Position numbers and translations under genes: made by a program. The notes under the pieces were generated by a model, which was not told the origin of the DNA, searched no databases, and was given only the letters and a program-made list of their open reading frames with translations. Below are positions 25,034 through 32,403 of a stretch of 32,403 nucleotides of DNA, one piece after another. Each line of letters opens with the position of its first letter. The first letter of the stretch is position 1. The DNA is taken from positions 1 through 32,403 of the forward strand of contig CAMCYZ010000017.1 in the NCBI GenBank assembly GCA_945885545.1. Direction: 5' to 3'. The stretch is from Spirosoma fluviale (GTDB lineage Bacteria; Bacteroidota; Bacteroidia; Cytophagales; Spirosomataceae).

Positions 25034-25259
25034 GAGATACAAGGCTCGTAAAAATGCATTTTTTAAAACATAACTATTCTAATAATGTTTGGATAAAAAA
25101 CGATACTTTATTGATTAAATTGACACAGTCGCTTTGTAAAATTCAAATATATTTTAGTATTTATGTTGATTCTAAACGGTTTCAGAGTTAGATTTGAGCC
25201 ATAAAAGTAAATTGGACTTTTCTAAGTATTTTCTAATAATTAAATTTTAAAAATATAAT

Positions 25260-26039
25260 ATGTTTTGGCTAACAAAAACTTTAACAAGCTCCATAGGTAA
25301 AAAACTCCTGATGGCACTTACAGGCTTGTTTTTATGTACTTTTTTGATAGTGCATCTTATTGGAAACCTACAATTGTTCAAAAACGATGGTGGTTATGCA
25401 TTTAACAACTATGCGGTTTTCATGACCACTTTTCCGCTCATCAAGGTTGTGTCTTATGTCAACTATGCATTGATACTTTTCCATGCTTTCTGGGGCTTGT
25501 ACATTACTTACAAAAACCGTCAAGCTAGGCCAGTTAACTATGCAGTTGTTAAGAACTCTTCGAGTGTTTTTAGTCGAAATATGGCTGTTTTAGGAACTAT
25601 CCTTTTGGTTTATTTGGCGGTTCACATGAGCGACTTCTGGTATAGATATCACAATGAGGCACTTCCTTATGTAAAATATACCGAACAAATTTCGAATGGA
25701 AATGTTGAAACAACTCTGATGGAATCTGGTTATACACAAGAGGCCAAAAAAGTGGAGTCGTTTAACGAAGAAGCCGGAACTAAAACAATTATTGTTAAAG
25801 ACTTATACAATGTAGTTTCGTTCTCGTTTCAAAACATATTATTAGTATTATTTTATGTGCTGTCTATGTTTGCGGTTGCGTTTCACATGTTCCATGGATT
25901 CCAAAGTGCATTTCAAACCATGGGTTGGAGTCACCCAAAATATACCCCACTCATTAAAGGTATTGGGGTTTGGGTTTTTGCGGTTTTAATTCCGATTGGA
26001 TATGCAGCAATGCCTTTATATTTTTATTTTTTTAAATAA
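25260..26039 (+). CDS. sdhC: Succinate dehydrogenase cytochrome b subunit
   Basis: This is the membrane anchor of complex II in the Bacteroidota b558 form, in which one diheme subunit replaces SdhC and SdhD. The 259 residues contain five hydrophobic segments: around 17-35 (LLMALTGLFLCTFLIVHLIGNL), 60-80, 104-123, 188-210 and 230-256. Candidate heme-ligand His residues lie within them (IVHLIGN, LFHAFWG, VHMSD, FHMFHG). A soluble loop of about 50 residues separates the third and fourth helices. The start MFWLTKTLTSSIGKK is typical. It is the first gene of sdhCAB; 226 bases upstream are gene-free, but I see no exact -7 box. Confidence 0.93.
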   Translation: MFWLTKTLTSSIGKKLLMALTGLFLCTFLIVHLIGNLQLFKNDGGYAFNNYAVFMTTFPLIKVVSYVNYALILFHAFWGLYITYKNRQARPVNYAVVKNSSSVFSRNMAVLGTILLVYLAVHMSDFWYRYHNEALPYVKYTEQISNGNVETTLMESGYTQEAKKVESFNEEAGTKTIIVKDLYNVVSFSFQNILLVLFYVLSMFAVAFHMFHGFQSAFQTMGWSHPKYTPLIKGIGVWVFAVLIPIGYAAMPLYFYFFK

Positions 26040-26060
26040 TTTCAGCTTAATTATAAAAAA

Positions 26061-28049
26061 ATGGCAACAATAAAATTGGACGCTAAGGTGCCTGAAGGCC
26101 CAATAGGTGAGAAATGGACGAAATATAAGTCTTCAGTACCTCTTGTAAACCCAGCCAACAAGCGTAGTCTAGAAATTATAGTGGTAGGTACTGGTCTTGC
26201 CGGGTCCTCTGCAGCAGCATCTTTGGCCGAAATGGGTTACAAGGTGAAAACATTCTGTTTTCAAGATTCTCCCCGAAGAGCTCACTCCATTGCAGCTCAA
26301 GGAGGTATTAATGCTGCAAAAAATTATCAAAACGACGGCGATTCTACCTATAGATTGTTCTACGATACCATCAAAGGTGGCGACTATCGTGCAAGGGAAG
26401 GAAACGTTCACCGTTTGGCTGAAGTTTCGGCCAATATCATTGACCAGTGTGTTGCACAAGGTGTTCCTTTTGCTCGTGATTACGGCGGCATGCTGCGTAA
26501 CCGTTCATTTGGTGGAACACAAGTACAACGTACTTTTTATGCCGCAGGACAAACTGGCCAACAGCTGCTTTTAGGAGCATACTCGGCACTTGAGAGACAA
26601 ATAGGCAAGGGTTCTGTTGTAAATTATTCTCGCCACGAAATGCTAGACGTCGTAAAAATCGATGGTAAAGCAAGAGGAATTATTGCAAGAAATCTAATCA
26701 CTGGCGAATTAGAAAGACATTTTGGGCATGCGGTATTGTTGTGTACTGGAGGGTACGGAAATGTGTTCTATCTTTCTACCAACGCCATGGGAAGCAACGT
26801 AACTGCGGCTTGGAAAGCACACAAACAAGGAGCATTATTCGCAAATCCTTGTTTCACGCAGATTCACCCAACTTGTATTCCTGTTTCAGGTGATCACCAG
26901 TCAAAGCTAACTTTGATGTCTGAGTCGCTTCGTAACGACGGTCGTATTTGGGTGCCAAAACAAAAAGATGACAAGCGTGCAGCCAACGATATTCCAGAAG
27001 AAGAAAGAGATTATTATCTAGAGCGTCGTTATCCTGCTTTTGGTAACTTGGTGCCTAGAGATATCGCTTCGCGTGCAGCCAAAGAAAGATGTGATGCTGG
27101 CTATGGAGTAGGTGCAACCAAAATGGCTGTTTATTTAGATTTCAAATCGAATTTGATAAACAAATACGGTAGAGCAGAGGCTACAAAATTGGGTATCGAA
27201 AATCCTGATTTGGACACTTTGATTCGCCTCGGAAAAGAAGTTGTAAAAGAAGAGTACGGTAACTTGTTTGACATGTACAAGCAGATTACAGGAGAAGATC
27301 CTTACGAAGTGCCAATGATGATTTATCCTGCAGTACATTATACAATGGGGGGTGTTTGGGTAGATTATAACTTAATGACAACAGTTCCAGGTCTTTATTG
27401 TTTAGGAGAAGCCAACTTCTCTGACCATGGAGCCAACCGTTTGGGAGCTTCGGCCTTAATGCAAGGTTTATCCGATGGATATTTCGTGATTCCTTACACC
27501 ATAGGTGCTTACTTGTCGGCTGAAATCAAAACGAAGGCAATACCTACTGATCATGAAGCATTTGTGGAAGCTGAAAAGTCAACACGTGAGAGAATTGAAA
27601 AGTTAATAAATATCAAAGGAAAACAATCGCCAGAATCATTCCACAAAAGATTAGGAAAAATCATGTGGGAAAAGTGCGGAATGGCCAGAAGCGAAAAAGG
27701 TTTGAAAGAAGCAATTGCCGAAATTCAAGCTTTGAAAAAAGAATTTTGGAGTGATCTTAGAGTTTTGGGTGATATAGACGGATTCAACCCAGAGTTAGAC
27801 AAAGCTGGTCGTGTGGCTGACTTTATCGAATTGGGCGAATTAATGTGCGTTGATGCTTTGGACAGAAACGAATCGTGCGGAGGCCACTTCAGAGAAGAGT
27901 ACCAAGAAGATGGTGGCGAGGCCATGCGTGACGACGAAAACTACATGTATGTATCTGCCTGGGAACACAAAGGTGAGAGTCAGTGGGAGCTGCACAAAGA
28001 GGAGCTGAAGTATGAAAACATCAAAATAGCTCAACGTAACTATAAATAA
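26061..28049 (+). CDS. sdhA: Succinate dehydrogenase flavoprotein subunit
   Basis: SdhA oxidises succinate to fumarate using covalently bound FAD. The 662-residue protein has the FAD-binding start [20 protein letters not shown], the covalent-flavin segment [24 protein letters not shown], and the substrate-binding residues in [13 protein letters not shown] and [37 protein letters not shown]. The C-terminal domain has [13 protein letters not shown]. The length and the KNYQNDGDS segment match the epsilonproteobacterial and Bacteroidota type B enzymes, which may also run as fumarate reductase. It lies 21 bases after sdhC and 22 before sdhB. Confidence 0.97.
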   Translation: MATIKLDAKVPEGPIGEKWTKYKSSVPLVNPANKRSLEIIVVGTGLAGSSAAASLAEMGYKVKTFCFQDSPRRAHSIAAQGGINAAKNYQNDGDSTYRLFYDTIKGGDYRAREGNVHRLAEVSANIIDQCVAQGVPFARDYGGMLRNRSFGGTQVQRTFYAAGQTGQQLLLGAYSALERQIGKGSVVNYSRHEMLDVVKIDGKARGIIARNLITGELERHFGHAVLLCTGGYGNVFYLSTNAMGSNVTAAWKAHKQGALFANPCFTQIHPTCIPVSGDHQSKLTLMSESLRNDGRIWVPKQKDDKRAANDIPEEERDYYLERRYPAFGNLVPRDIASRAAKERCDAGYGVGATKMAVYLDFKSNLINKYGRAEATKLGIENPDLDTLIRLGKEVVKEEYGNLFDMYKQITGEDPYEVPMMIYPAVHYTMGGVWVDYNLMTTVPGLYCLGEANFSDHGANRLGASALMQGLSDGYFVIPYTIGAYLSAEIKTKAIPTDHEAFVEAEKSTRERIEKLINIKGKQSPESFHKRLGKIMWEKCGMARSEKGLKEAIAEIQALKKEFWSDLRVLGDIDGFNPELDKAGRVADFIELGELMCVDALDRNESCGGHFREEYQEDGGEAMRDDENYMYVSAWEHKGESQWELHKEELKYENIKIAQRNYK

Positions 28050-28071
28050 TTATTTCAATTTTTTTTGAATT

Positions 28072-28839
28072 ATGAGCACAGGTAATATGACCATTAATCT
28101 GAAAGTTTGGAAACAAAAAAATGCCAAAACTTCAGGTAATTTAGAAACATATAAAGTAGATCACGTTTCGCCAGATATGTCGTTTTTGGAGATGTTTGAC
28201 GTTCTAAACGAGAAACTTGTACAAGAAAATAAAGAACCGATAGCATTTGACCACGATTGCCGAGAGGGTATATGTGGAATGTGCTCCATGTATATCAATG
28301 GCCAACCGCATGGTCCATTGGAAGGTGTAACCACGTGTCAGCTTCACATGAGAACATTCAACGATGGCGACACCATCGTTGTGGAGCCTTGGAGGTCGAA
28401 GGCGTTTCCGGTTATAAAAGACTTGGTAGTAGATCGTTCCGCCTTTGATAGAATAATTGCCTCGGGTGGTTTTGTGTCAGTAAATACAGGTAACGCCCAA
28501 GATGCCAATAACTTAGCTATAGGAAAAGACAAAGCCGACATGGCTTTTGCGGCGGCAGCATGTATAGGATGTGGAGCTTGTGTAGCTGCCTGTAAAAATG
28601 CCTCTGCTATGTTGTTTGTATCTGCAAAAGTTTCTCAATTGGCTTTGTTACCACAAGGCCAGCCAGAAAGAGAATCTAGAGCACTTAACATGGTGGCTCA
28701 AATGGATGCTGAAGGATTTGGAGCTTGTACCAATACAGGTGCGTGTGCGGCAGAATGTCCAAAAGAGATTTCTTTAGACAATATTGCTAGACTTAATAGA
28801 GAGTTTTTAGGTGCAAGTATAAGCAGTACAAGCGTTTAA
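28072..28839 (+). CDS. sdhB: Succinate dehydrogenase iron-sulfur subunit
   Basis: SdhB passes electrons from the flavin to the heme subunit through three iron-sulfur centres. The 255-residue protein shows the [2Fe-2S] ligands in [14 protein letters not shown] plus the later Cys in VTTCQLHM. The [4Fe-4S] and [3Fe-4S] ligands lie in [13 protein letters not shown] and [14 protein letters not shown]. All expected cysteines are present. It is the last gene of sdhCAB and is followed by a promoter-like element and a terminator. Confidence 0.97.
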   Translation: MSTGNMTINLKVWKQKNAKTSGNLETYKVDHVSPDMSFLEMFDVLNEKLVQENKEPIAFDHDCREGICGMCSMYINGQPHGPLEGVTTCQLHMRTFNDGDTIVVEPWRSKAFPVIKDLVVDRSAFDRIIASGGFVSVNTGNAQDANNLAIGKDKADMAFAAAACIGCGACVAACKNASAMLFVSAKVSQLALLPQGQPERESRALNMVAQMDAEGFGACTNTGACAAECPKEISLDNIARLNREFLGASISSTSV

Positions 28840-28857
28840 AATATTATTTAAAAACTG

Positions 28858-28887
28858 TTGCTACATTAAATTCTTTTATTAACTTTG
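28858..28887 (+). promoter_or_regulatory. Strong candidate promoter after sdhB
   Basis: TTG at 28858-28860 and TAACTTTG at 28880-28887 are separated by 19 bases, an ideal fit to the Bacteroidota consensus (TTG, 19-21 bases, TAnnTTTG). Transcription would begin near 28893, only about 25 bases before a terminator hairpin. Confidence 0.6.
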
Positions 28888-28892
28888 TCATA

Positions 28893-28951
28893 GAGTTGTA
28901 TGGATTTACTAGCGAGGCACCCATGTCGATTTCCGGTATGGGTGTTTTTTT
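28893..28951 (+). ncRNA. Candidate ~58-nt small RNA
   Basis: The space between the well-formed promoter at 28858-28887 and the terminator at 28918-28951 defines a possible transcript of about 58 bases with no coding frame of note. It would consist of a 25-base single-stranded 5' part and the terminator hairpin. Alternatively it is a leader that attenuates the downstream rseP gene, or the promoter match is chance and the hairpin simply ends sdhCAB. Confidence 0.3.
28918..28951 (+). terminator. Rho-independent terminator after sdhB
   Basis: CACCCAT (28918-28924) pairs with ATGGGTG (28938-28944) across a 13-base loop and is followed by seven T. It lies 78 bases after the sdhB stop and 120 before rseP. 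Confidence 0.85.
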
Positions 28952-29070
28952 GTGTACAAATACGAGTAAAATATGCTAATTTTTGCCATTAAATACTACC
29001 TTTTTTGAATTTTTTACCGAATTTTGCGTTTTAGATATCAAAGACAAACTATCAGGCTTAGCCAAAAAAT

Positions 29071-30402
29071 ATGGAAGGATTAATCATGGCCGCTCAGCTT
29101 TTGCTGGCACTTACAATTTTAGTAGGACTACACGAATTTGGACATTTTATATTTGCCAGAATCTTCAATATCAGAGTTAATAAATTTTATATTTTCTTTG
29201 ACTTTTTATTTCCGCTTCCCAACGTACTGAACTTTGCTCTTTGGAAAAAGAAAAAAGGTGATACAGAATATGGTCTTGGTTGGTTTCCATTGGGCGGCTA
29301 TGTGGATATCGCCGGTATGATTGACGAAACCAAAGATGCTTCTCAATTATCTTCAACTCCAGAGCCGTGGGAATTTCGCTCAAAACCAGCCTGGCAAAGA
29401 CTTTTTGTAATGTTGGGTGGAATAATTGTAAATGTGATTCTAGGTATATTGATATTCTCGGGTGTAAAATATGTTTGGGGTGATGAAGATTATACCAAGG
29501 AAGAAATTAACAAAAGGGGAATATTTGCTTACCCAATGGCCGAAAAAATCGGCTTGAAAACAGGAGATAAAATCACGAAGATAAATGGTAAAGACTATGC
29601 CACTCTTAGCGAGTTGAGAGGTTCAATTACCAATGAAAATGTCCTATTTACTGTTGAAAGAGATAGCACAAAATTAGAAATACCAATACCAAATGAACTT
29701 ATAGACAAGGTCGCTCAAAAAAACTATTTCATAGAACCAATTATCCCTTTCGAGGTTGACCGTGTAACCAAAGGTATGCCCGCTGAAAAATCTGGATTAA
29801 GAAGCGGAGATAAAATAGTGAGTTTTAACGGCAAACCTATAACTTACTACCAGCAGATTACACCGTTAATTAGAAAATCAGCGAATAAAAAAATTGACTT
29901 GGGTATTGAAAGAAAAGGTACAAGCTTAATCCTTCACCCAATAGTTACCGCTGATTCAGCAATTGGATTTTATCCAAAAAGTTTACTAACCTCTTCAAAA
30001 GCAAAATATTCTTTTCTAGAAGCTTTCAAAGTAGGTTCAATTGAAGCTTTAGGAGTGATTCCACAACAGATAAATGGTTTTGCGAGAATTTTTAAAGGAC
30101 ATATTTCGCCCAAAAATGCACTTACTGGCCCTGTAGGTTTGGCTCAAATGTTTTCTCCAAAATGGGACTGGGAAAAGTTCTGGGCACTTACCGGTTTGCT
30201 TTCAATGGCATTGGCATTTATGAATGCCCTACCTATACCTGCCTTGGATGGTGGCCACGTCATGGTGCTGCTTTATGAAATGATTAGCGGCCGTAAGCCA
30301 TCAGAGAAATTTATGGAACGTACCCAACAAATAGGAACTTTTATTCTGTTGGCCTTAATGGTATATGTGCTCTTTAATGACACCATAAAACTGTTATTCT
30401 AA
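29071..30402 (+). CDS. rseP: RseP-type site-2 zinc metalloprotease
   Basis: This membrane-embedded M50 protease cuts transmembrane segments, classically of anti-sigma factors. The 443-residue protein has the zinc motif HEFGH in the first transmembrane helix (ILVGLHEFGHFIFARIF, near residue 20), the adjoining GLGWFPLGGYVDIAGM, and two PDZ domains (around AEKIGLKTGDKITKINGKDY and AEKSGLRSGDKIVSFNGKPI). The second catalytic motif NALPIPALDGGHV lies near 385, within the later membrane helices. All catalytic residues are present. The ATG at 29071 or the one at 29086 could be used. DUF6702 follows after four bases. It is a plausible processing protease for the anti-sigma-like protein at 12022-12834. 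Confidence 0.95.
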   Translation: MEGLIMAAQLLLALTILVGLHEFGHFIFARIFNIRVNKFYIFFDFLFPLPNVLNFALWKKKKGDTEYGLGWFPLGGYVDIAGMIDETKDASQLSSTPEPWEFRSKPAWQRLFVMLGGIIVNVILGILIFSGVKYVWGDEDYTKEEINKRGIFAYPMAEKIGLKTGDKITKINGKDYATLSELRGSITNENVLFTVERDSTKLEIPIPNELIDKVAQKNYFIEPIIPFEVDRVTKGMPAEKSGLRSGDKIVSFNGKPITYYQQITPLIRKSANKKIDLGIERKGTSLILHPIVTADSAIGFYPKSLLTSSKAKYSFLEAFKVGSIEALGVIPQQINGFARIFKGHISPKNALTGPVGLAQMFSPKWDWEKFWALTGLLSMALAFMNALPIPALDGGHVMVLLYEMISGRKPSEKFMERTQQIGTFILLALMVYVLFNDTIKLLF

Positions 30403-30406
30403 AATA

Positions 30407-30898
30407 ATGCTTAGGATTCTGCTTCTTGTCTGTTTTCTGAACACAAATTGGAGTCCTAAGCACGACTTTCATACTTCACTTACCGAAATCAACTACAATC
30501 CAAAATCTAGTTCACTGGAACTTTCCGTTCGGGTTTTTACCGATGATTTAGAGTTGACTTTGACACATTTTAACAAAGGTAAATTAGTAAAAATAGAAGA
30601 TTCCGAAACTACGATCAATCCGCTGATAGAACAGTATATTCGAAAAAACTTGGCCTTGGTGTCGCCTGACAAAGAGGTGAAATTCGGGAAGTTCTATGGA
30701 AAAGAAAAAGAAGCTGATGCCACTTGGTTGTATTTGGAAATATTTGATTGTAAGAACATTAAAAACTACACCATCTACAATAATATCATGCAAGAGATGT
30801 TCTCCGACCAAACCAATCTTGTAAATATTATATATGGAACGGAGAAAAAAACAATCGTTTTTGATTCCAAAACTAAAATTTCCACTTGGCCATTCTGA
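30407..30898 (+). CDS. DUF6702 family exported protein
   Basis: This 163-residue protein has a short signal peptide (MLRILLLVCFLNTNW) followed by HDFHTSLTEINYNPKSSSLE and LSVRVFTDDLELTL, which I recognise as the DUF6702 family of Bacteroidota. The rest alternates strands and charged turns, ending KISTWPF. Homologues are often found next to M50 proteases in this phylum. It is four bases after rseP, so the two are co-transcribed. The function is unknown. Confidence 0.78.
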   Translation: MLRILLLVCFLNTNWSPKHDFHTSLTEINYNPKSSSLELSVRVFTDDLELTLTHFNKGKLVKIEDSETTINPLIEQYIRKNLALVSPDKEVKFGKFYGKEKEADATWLYLEIFDCKNIKNYTIYNNIMQEMFSDQTNLVNIIYGTEKKTIVFDSKTKISTWPF

Positions 30899-30923
30899 TC
30901 AATTATTTCAAATGTTTTAATTT

Positions 30924-30948
30924 ACCGCTATGTCGGAAAGACGCTAAG
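30924..30948 (-). repeat. Degenerate tandem-type intergenic element
   Basis: The plus strand ACCGCTATGTCGGAAAGACGCTAAG, read on the minus strand, ends GCGGTAAA like the trpB leader element (GGCGGTAAAA). It is the least regular of the four such elements and points away from the neighbouring genes. Confidence 0.3.
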
Positions 30949-31013
30949 AAAAAAACATTTCTCGGCGTGTCTAAGAACTTTGTCATTAACGTTTCGTTAT
31001 AAAAACTTTATAG

Positions 31014-31047
31014 TATGCTTGCATAACATTAAAAATGTTTAGTTTTG
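31014..31047 (+). promoter_or_regulatory. Promoter and probable operator of the MarR gene
   Basis: TTG (31019-31021) and TAGTTTTG (31040-31047) are spaced by 18 bases. Between them lies the inverted repeat AACATT-AAA-AATGTT (31025-31039), and across the -33 element lies TATGC-TT-GCATA (31014-31025). Inverted repeats in this position are what a MarR-type repressor would use for autoregulation. The start codon follows 31 bases after the -7 box. Confidence 0.6.
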
Positions 31048-31078
31048 TAAAACTATAGAAAAGAATTCTTTGAGTAAA

Positions 31079-31543
31079 ATGAAAAAAGAGAAAACCTTAG
31101 ACTTTCATATAAAGTGGGTTTGGCATGCTATATCTCGCATGTATAACATATATGCAGCTAGTGAGGATATGACCATGTCTATTGGTTATGTTTTGCTCAA
31201 TATTGATCTAGAAAAAGGTACTCCGGCCACCAAAATAGGTCCATCCATCGGTATGGAGCCGAGAAGCTTGACCAGAATGCTCAAATCGCTCGAAGAAAAA
31301 GGCTGGATTTACAGAGAAACAGATCCCGTGGACAAACGCTTCGTGAACGTATTTCTGACTGATTTAGGCAAAGAAAAAAGAAACTTTGCAAGACTAGGCG
31401 TAATAGAATTTAACAATAAACTTAGTGACACTTTATCTAAAGAACAACTGAAAACGTTTTTTGAGGTGATTCAACAAATCAACGAAATTGTAGAAAAAAC
31501 TGCGGCCGACGCAAAAAATACCGAATTAGCACTTATAGATTAA
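31079..31543 (+). CDS. MarR-family transcriptional regulator
   Basis: The 154-residue protein has the MarR winged helix layout: helical dimer part (FHIKWVWHAISRMYNIYAA), recognition region PATKIGPSIGMEPRSLTRMLKSLEEKGWIYRE, wing TDPVDKRFVNVFLTDLGKE with the conserved D.R motif, and C-terminal dimerisation helices. I use the ATG at 31079 over a TTG at 31070. It has its own promoter with inverted repeats, suggesting autorepression. The barrel-type protein gene follows nine bases later. The ligand and regulon are not evident; related Bacteroidota MarR genes often sit beside lipid-metabolism genes, but none is seen here. Confidence 0.9.
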   Translation: MKKEKTLDFHIKWVWHAISRMYNIYAASEDMTMSIGYVLLNIDLEKGTPATKIGPSIGMEPRSLTRMLKSLEEKGWIYRETDPVDKRFVNVFLTDLGKEKRNFARLGVIEFNNKLSDTLSKEQLKTFFEVIQQINEIVEKTAADAKNTELALID

Positions 31544-31552
31544 TCCTTTGTT

Positions 31553-31999
31553 ATGCTCAAAAAAATAAAACTATGTTTGCTTGGTTTGGTATGTGGCATG
31601 AGTTTGCCGAGCCTTGCACAGAGCGTAGTCTATTATCCATTCAATTCTGTTTTGGGACTAAGCACCAACCCTTCCAAAGCCATTTGGCTGGATGTGAAAT
31701 TCCAAACCAACTCTTACTTTTCTTCGTTAAGCACAGATATTTCTCCAGAAATAAACCTGAAGAAAACGCCAAAATCTATAACTTACATGGGAGCTGGCGT
31801 AAAAATGAACTATCTGAATGCAATAGAAAACAACAATATATTAGAAGGTTATTTCATGAACCTAGGGGTAAGATTGATGCCTTTTGAGAAATACAAGAAG
31901 GTTCAAATAGCTTTCGAAATCTCACCTTATGCGGGCAGAAAGCTCGATATTGGCGTGTTCAGAACAAACTTTGGAATAGGTTATAATTTTTCAAGATAA
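31553..31999 (+). CDS. Small exported beta-rich protein, probable outer-membrane protein
   Basis: I do not recognise a named family. The 148-residue protein has a clear signal peptide (MLKKIKLCLLGLVCGMSLPSLAQ) and then a strand-rich domain of about 125 residues with GAGVKMNYLN, GYFMNLGVRLMPF, VQIAFEISPYAG and a terminal FGIGYNFSR. This looks like a small barrel of about eight strands, or part of one. It is nine bases after the MarR gene, and the Nudix gene follows six bases after it, so all three are likely co-transcribed. Confidence 0.72.
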   Translation: MLKKIKLCLLGLVCGMSLPSLAQSVVYYPFNSVLGLSTNPSKAIWLDVKFQTNSYFSSLSTDISPEINLKKTPKSITYMGAGVKMNYLNAIENNNILEGYFMNLGVRLMPFEKYKKVQIAFEISPYAGRKLDIGVFRTNFGIGYNFSR

Positions 32000-32005
32000 A
32001 CTTTG

Positions 32006-32403
32006 ATGAAAACCAGACCTTCGGCTATTATTCTAGCCGACAATAAACTACTTACCCTCAAATACAATTACAACGGCAATCTGTTGTATGCAATTCCTGG
32101 TGGAAATCTAGAATTTGGTGAAAAACTGGAAGTGGCTCTAAAAAGAGAACTGGAAGAAGAAATAGGCCTGGAGATTGAGGTTCAGGATTTACTTTTCTTG
32201 GCTGAAGTTCATCAACCAAATAAAGACACCTTACATTGTGTTTTTAACGCTAAAATAGTTTCTGGCAAGCCAGTACTTAATCCAAAAGAAACGACGGCTC
32301 TCCAAATCTGTTGGTTACCGATTGAAAACATGGAGGAGTATAACCTTTACCCCAATATAAAAACCCAAATAAAAGAATATTTTGTGGAAGGCAAAGATCA
32401 CCA
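32006..32403 (+). CDS. Nudix hydrolase (cut by window end)
   Basis: The frame is open from the ATG at 32006 to the end of the window (132 codons), so the C-terminus is missing. The Nudix box is complete: GGNLEFGEKLEVALKRELEEE followed by IGL, fitting GX5EX7REUXEEXGU at about residues 33-55. The N-terminus MKTRPSAIILADNKLLTLKY and the later CWLPIENMEEYNLYPNIK are usual for small Nudix proteins of about 140-150 residues. Substrates of such enzymes are nucleoside diphosphate derivatives; the specific one cannot be told. It begins six bases after the small outer-membrane protein gene. Confidence 0.92.
   Translation, partial: MKTRPSAIILADNKLLTLKYNYNGNLLYAIPGGNLEFGEKLEVALKRELEEEIGLEIEVQDLLFLAEVHQPNKDTLHCVFNAKIVSGKPVLNPKETTALQICWLPIENMEEYNLYPNIKTQIKEYFVEGKDH

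Noticed and set aside
25034-25259. Promoter of sdhCAB
   Set aside because: Only partial matches such as TAAATTGG with wrong spacing were found; none good enough to call.
28977-28985. TAATTTTTG as an rseP promoter
   Set aside because: It has one base too many between TA and TTTG, and the nearest -33-like TTTG is 24 bases away.

Overview
The window looks like a chromosomal segment of a Bacteroidota bacterium, probably of the Cytophagales type; the order is my impression, the phylum is well supported. The evidence is the low G+C content, the TamB/TamL pair with a lipoprotein TamL, the three-subunit succinate dehydrogenase with a single fused cytochrome b, the DUF6702 gene beside rseP, the many -7 boxes of the form TAnnTTTG, and the near absence of Shine-Dalgarno sites. 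No rRNA, tRNA, CRISPR array, intact insertion sequence or prophage was seen.

Layout. Positions 16-7124 (minus strand) hold tamB followed by a translationally coupled tamL. Positions 7125-8039 are a gene-free stretch with several protein-like fragments on both strands. Positions 8040-11375 (minus) carry a Crp/Fnr-like regulator followed by trpC, trpF and trpB; trpA, trpE, trpG and trpD are not here. Divergently, 11450-13916 encodes an ECF sigma factor, a membrane-anchored probable anti-sigma protein and an outer-membrane barrel protein, closed by a strong terminator. Positions 13980-15919 form an island with a promoter, a 36-bp direct repeat and an isolated FG-GAP/VCBS lipoprotein. Then come a Dabb protein plus SDR dehydrogenase operon (15920-17101) and a DUF433/DUF5615 toxin-antitoxin-like pair (17234-17825), which meets recF convergently (17892-18956).

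From 19136 to the end everything is on the plus strand and mostly housekeeping: pterin dehydratase, pyruvate dehydrogenase E1 alpha, a TPR membrane protein, lumazine synthase, aspartokinase, a DinB-like gene broken by one in-frame stop, seryl-tRNA synthetase, sdhCAB, rseP with a DUF6702 gene, and a MarR regulator, a small outer-membrane protein and a Nudix hydrolase cut by the window end.

The points most worth following are: short tandem elements directly in front of trpB, trpF and aspartokinase; a possible ~58-nt small RNA after sdhB with its own promoter and terminator; an SDR enzyme with Asn in place of the catalytic Lys; the interrupted DinB gene; and the repeat-bearing leader of the FG-GAP lipoprotein. 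I found no clear case of a wholly new multi-gene system.
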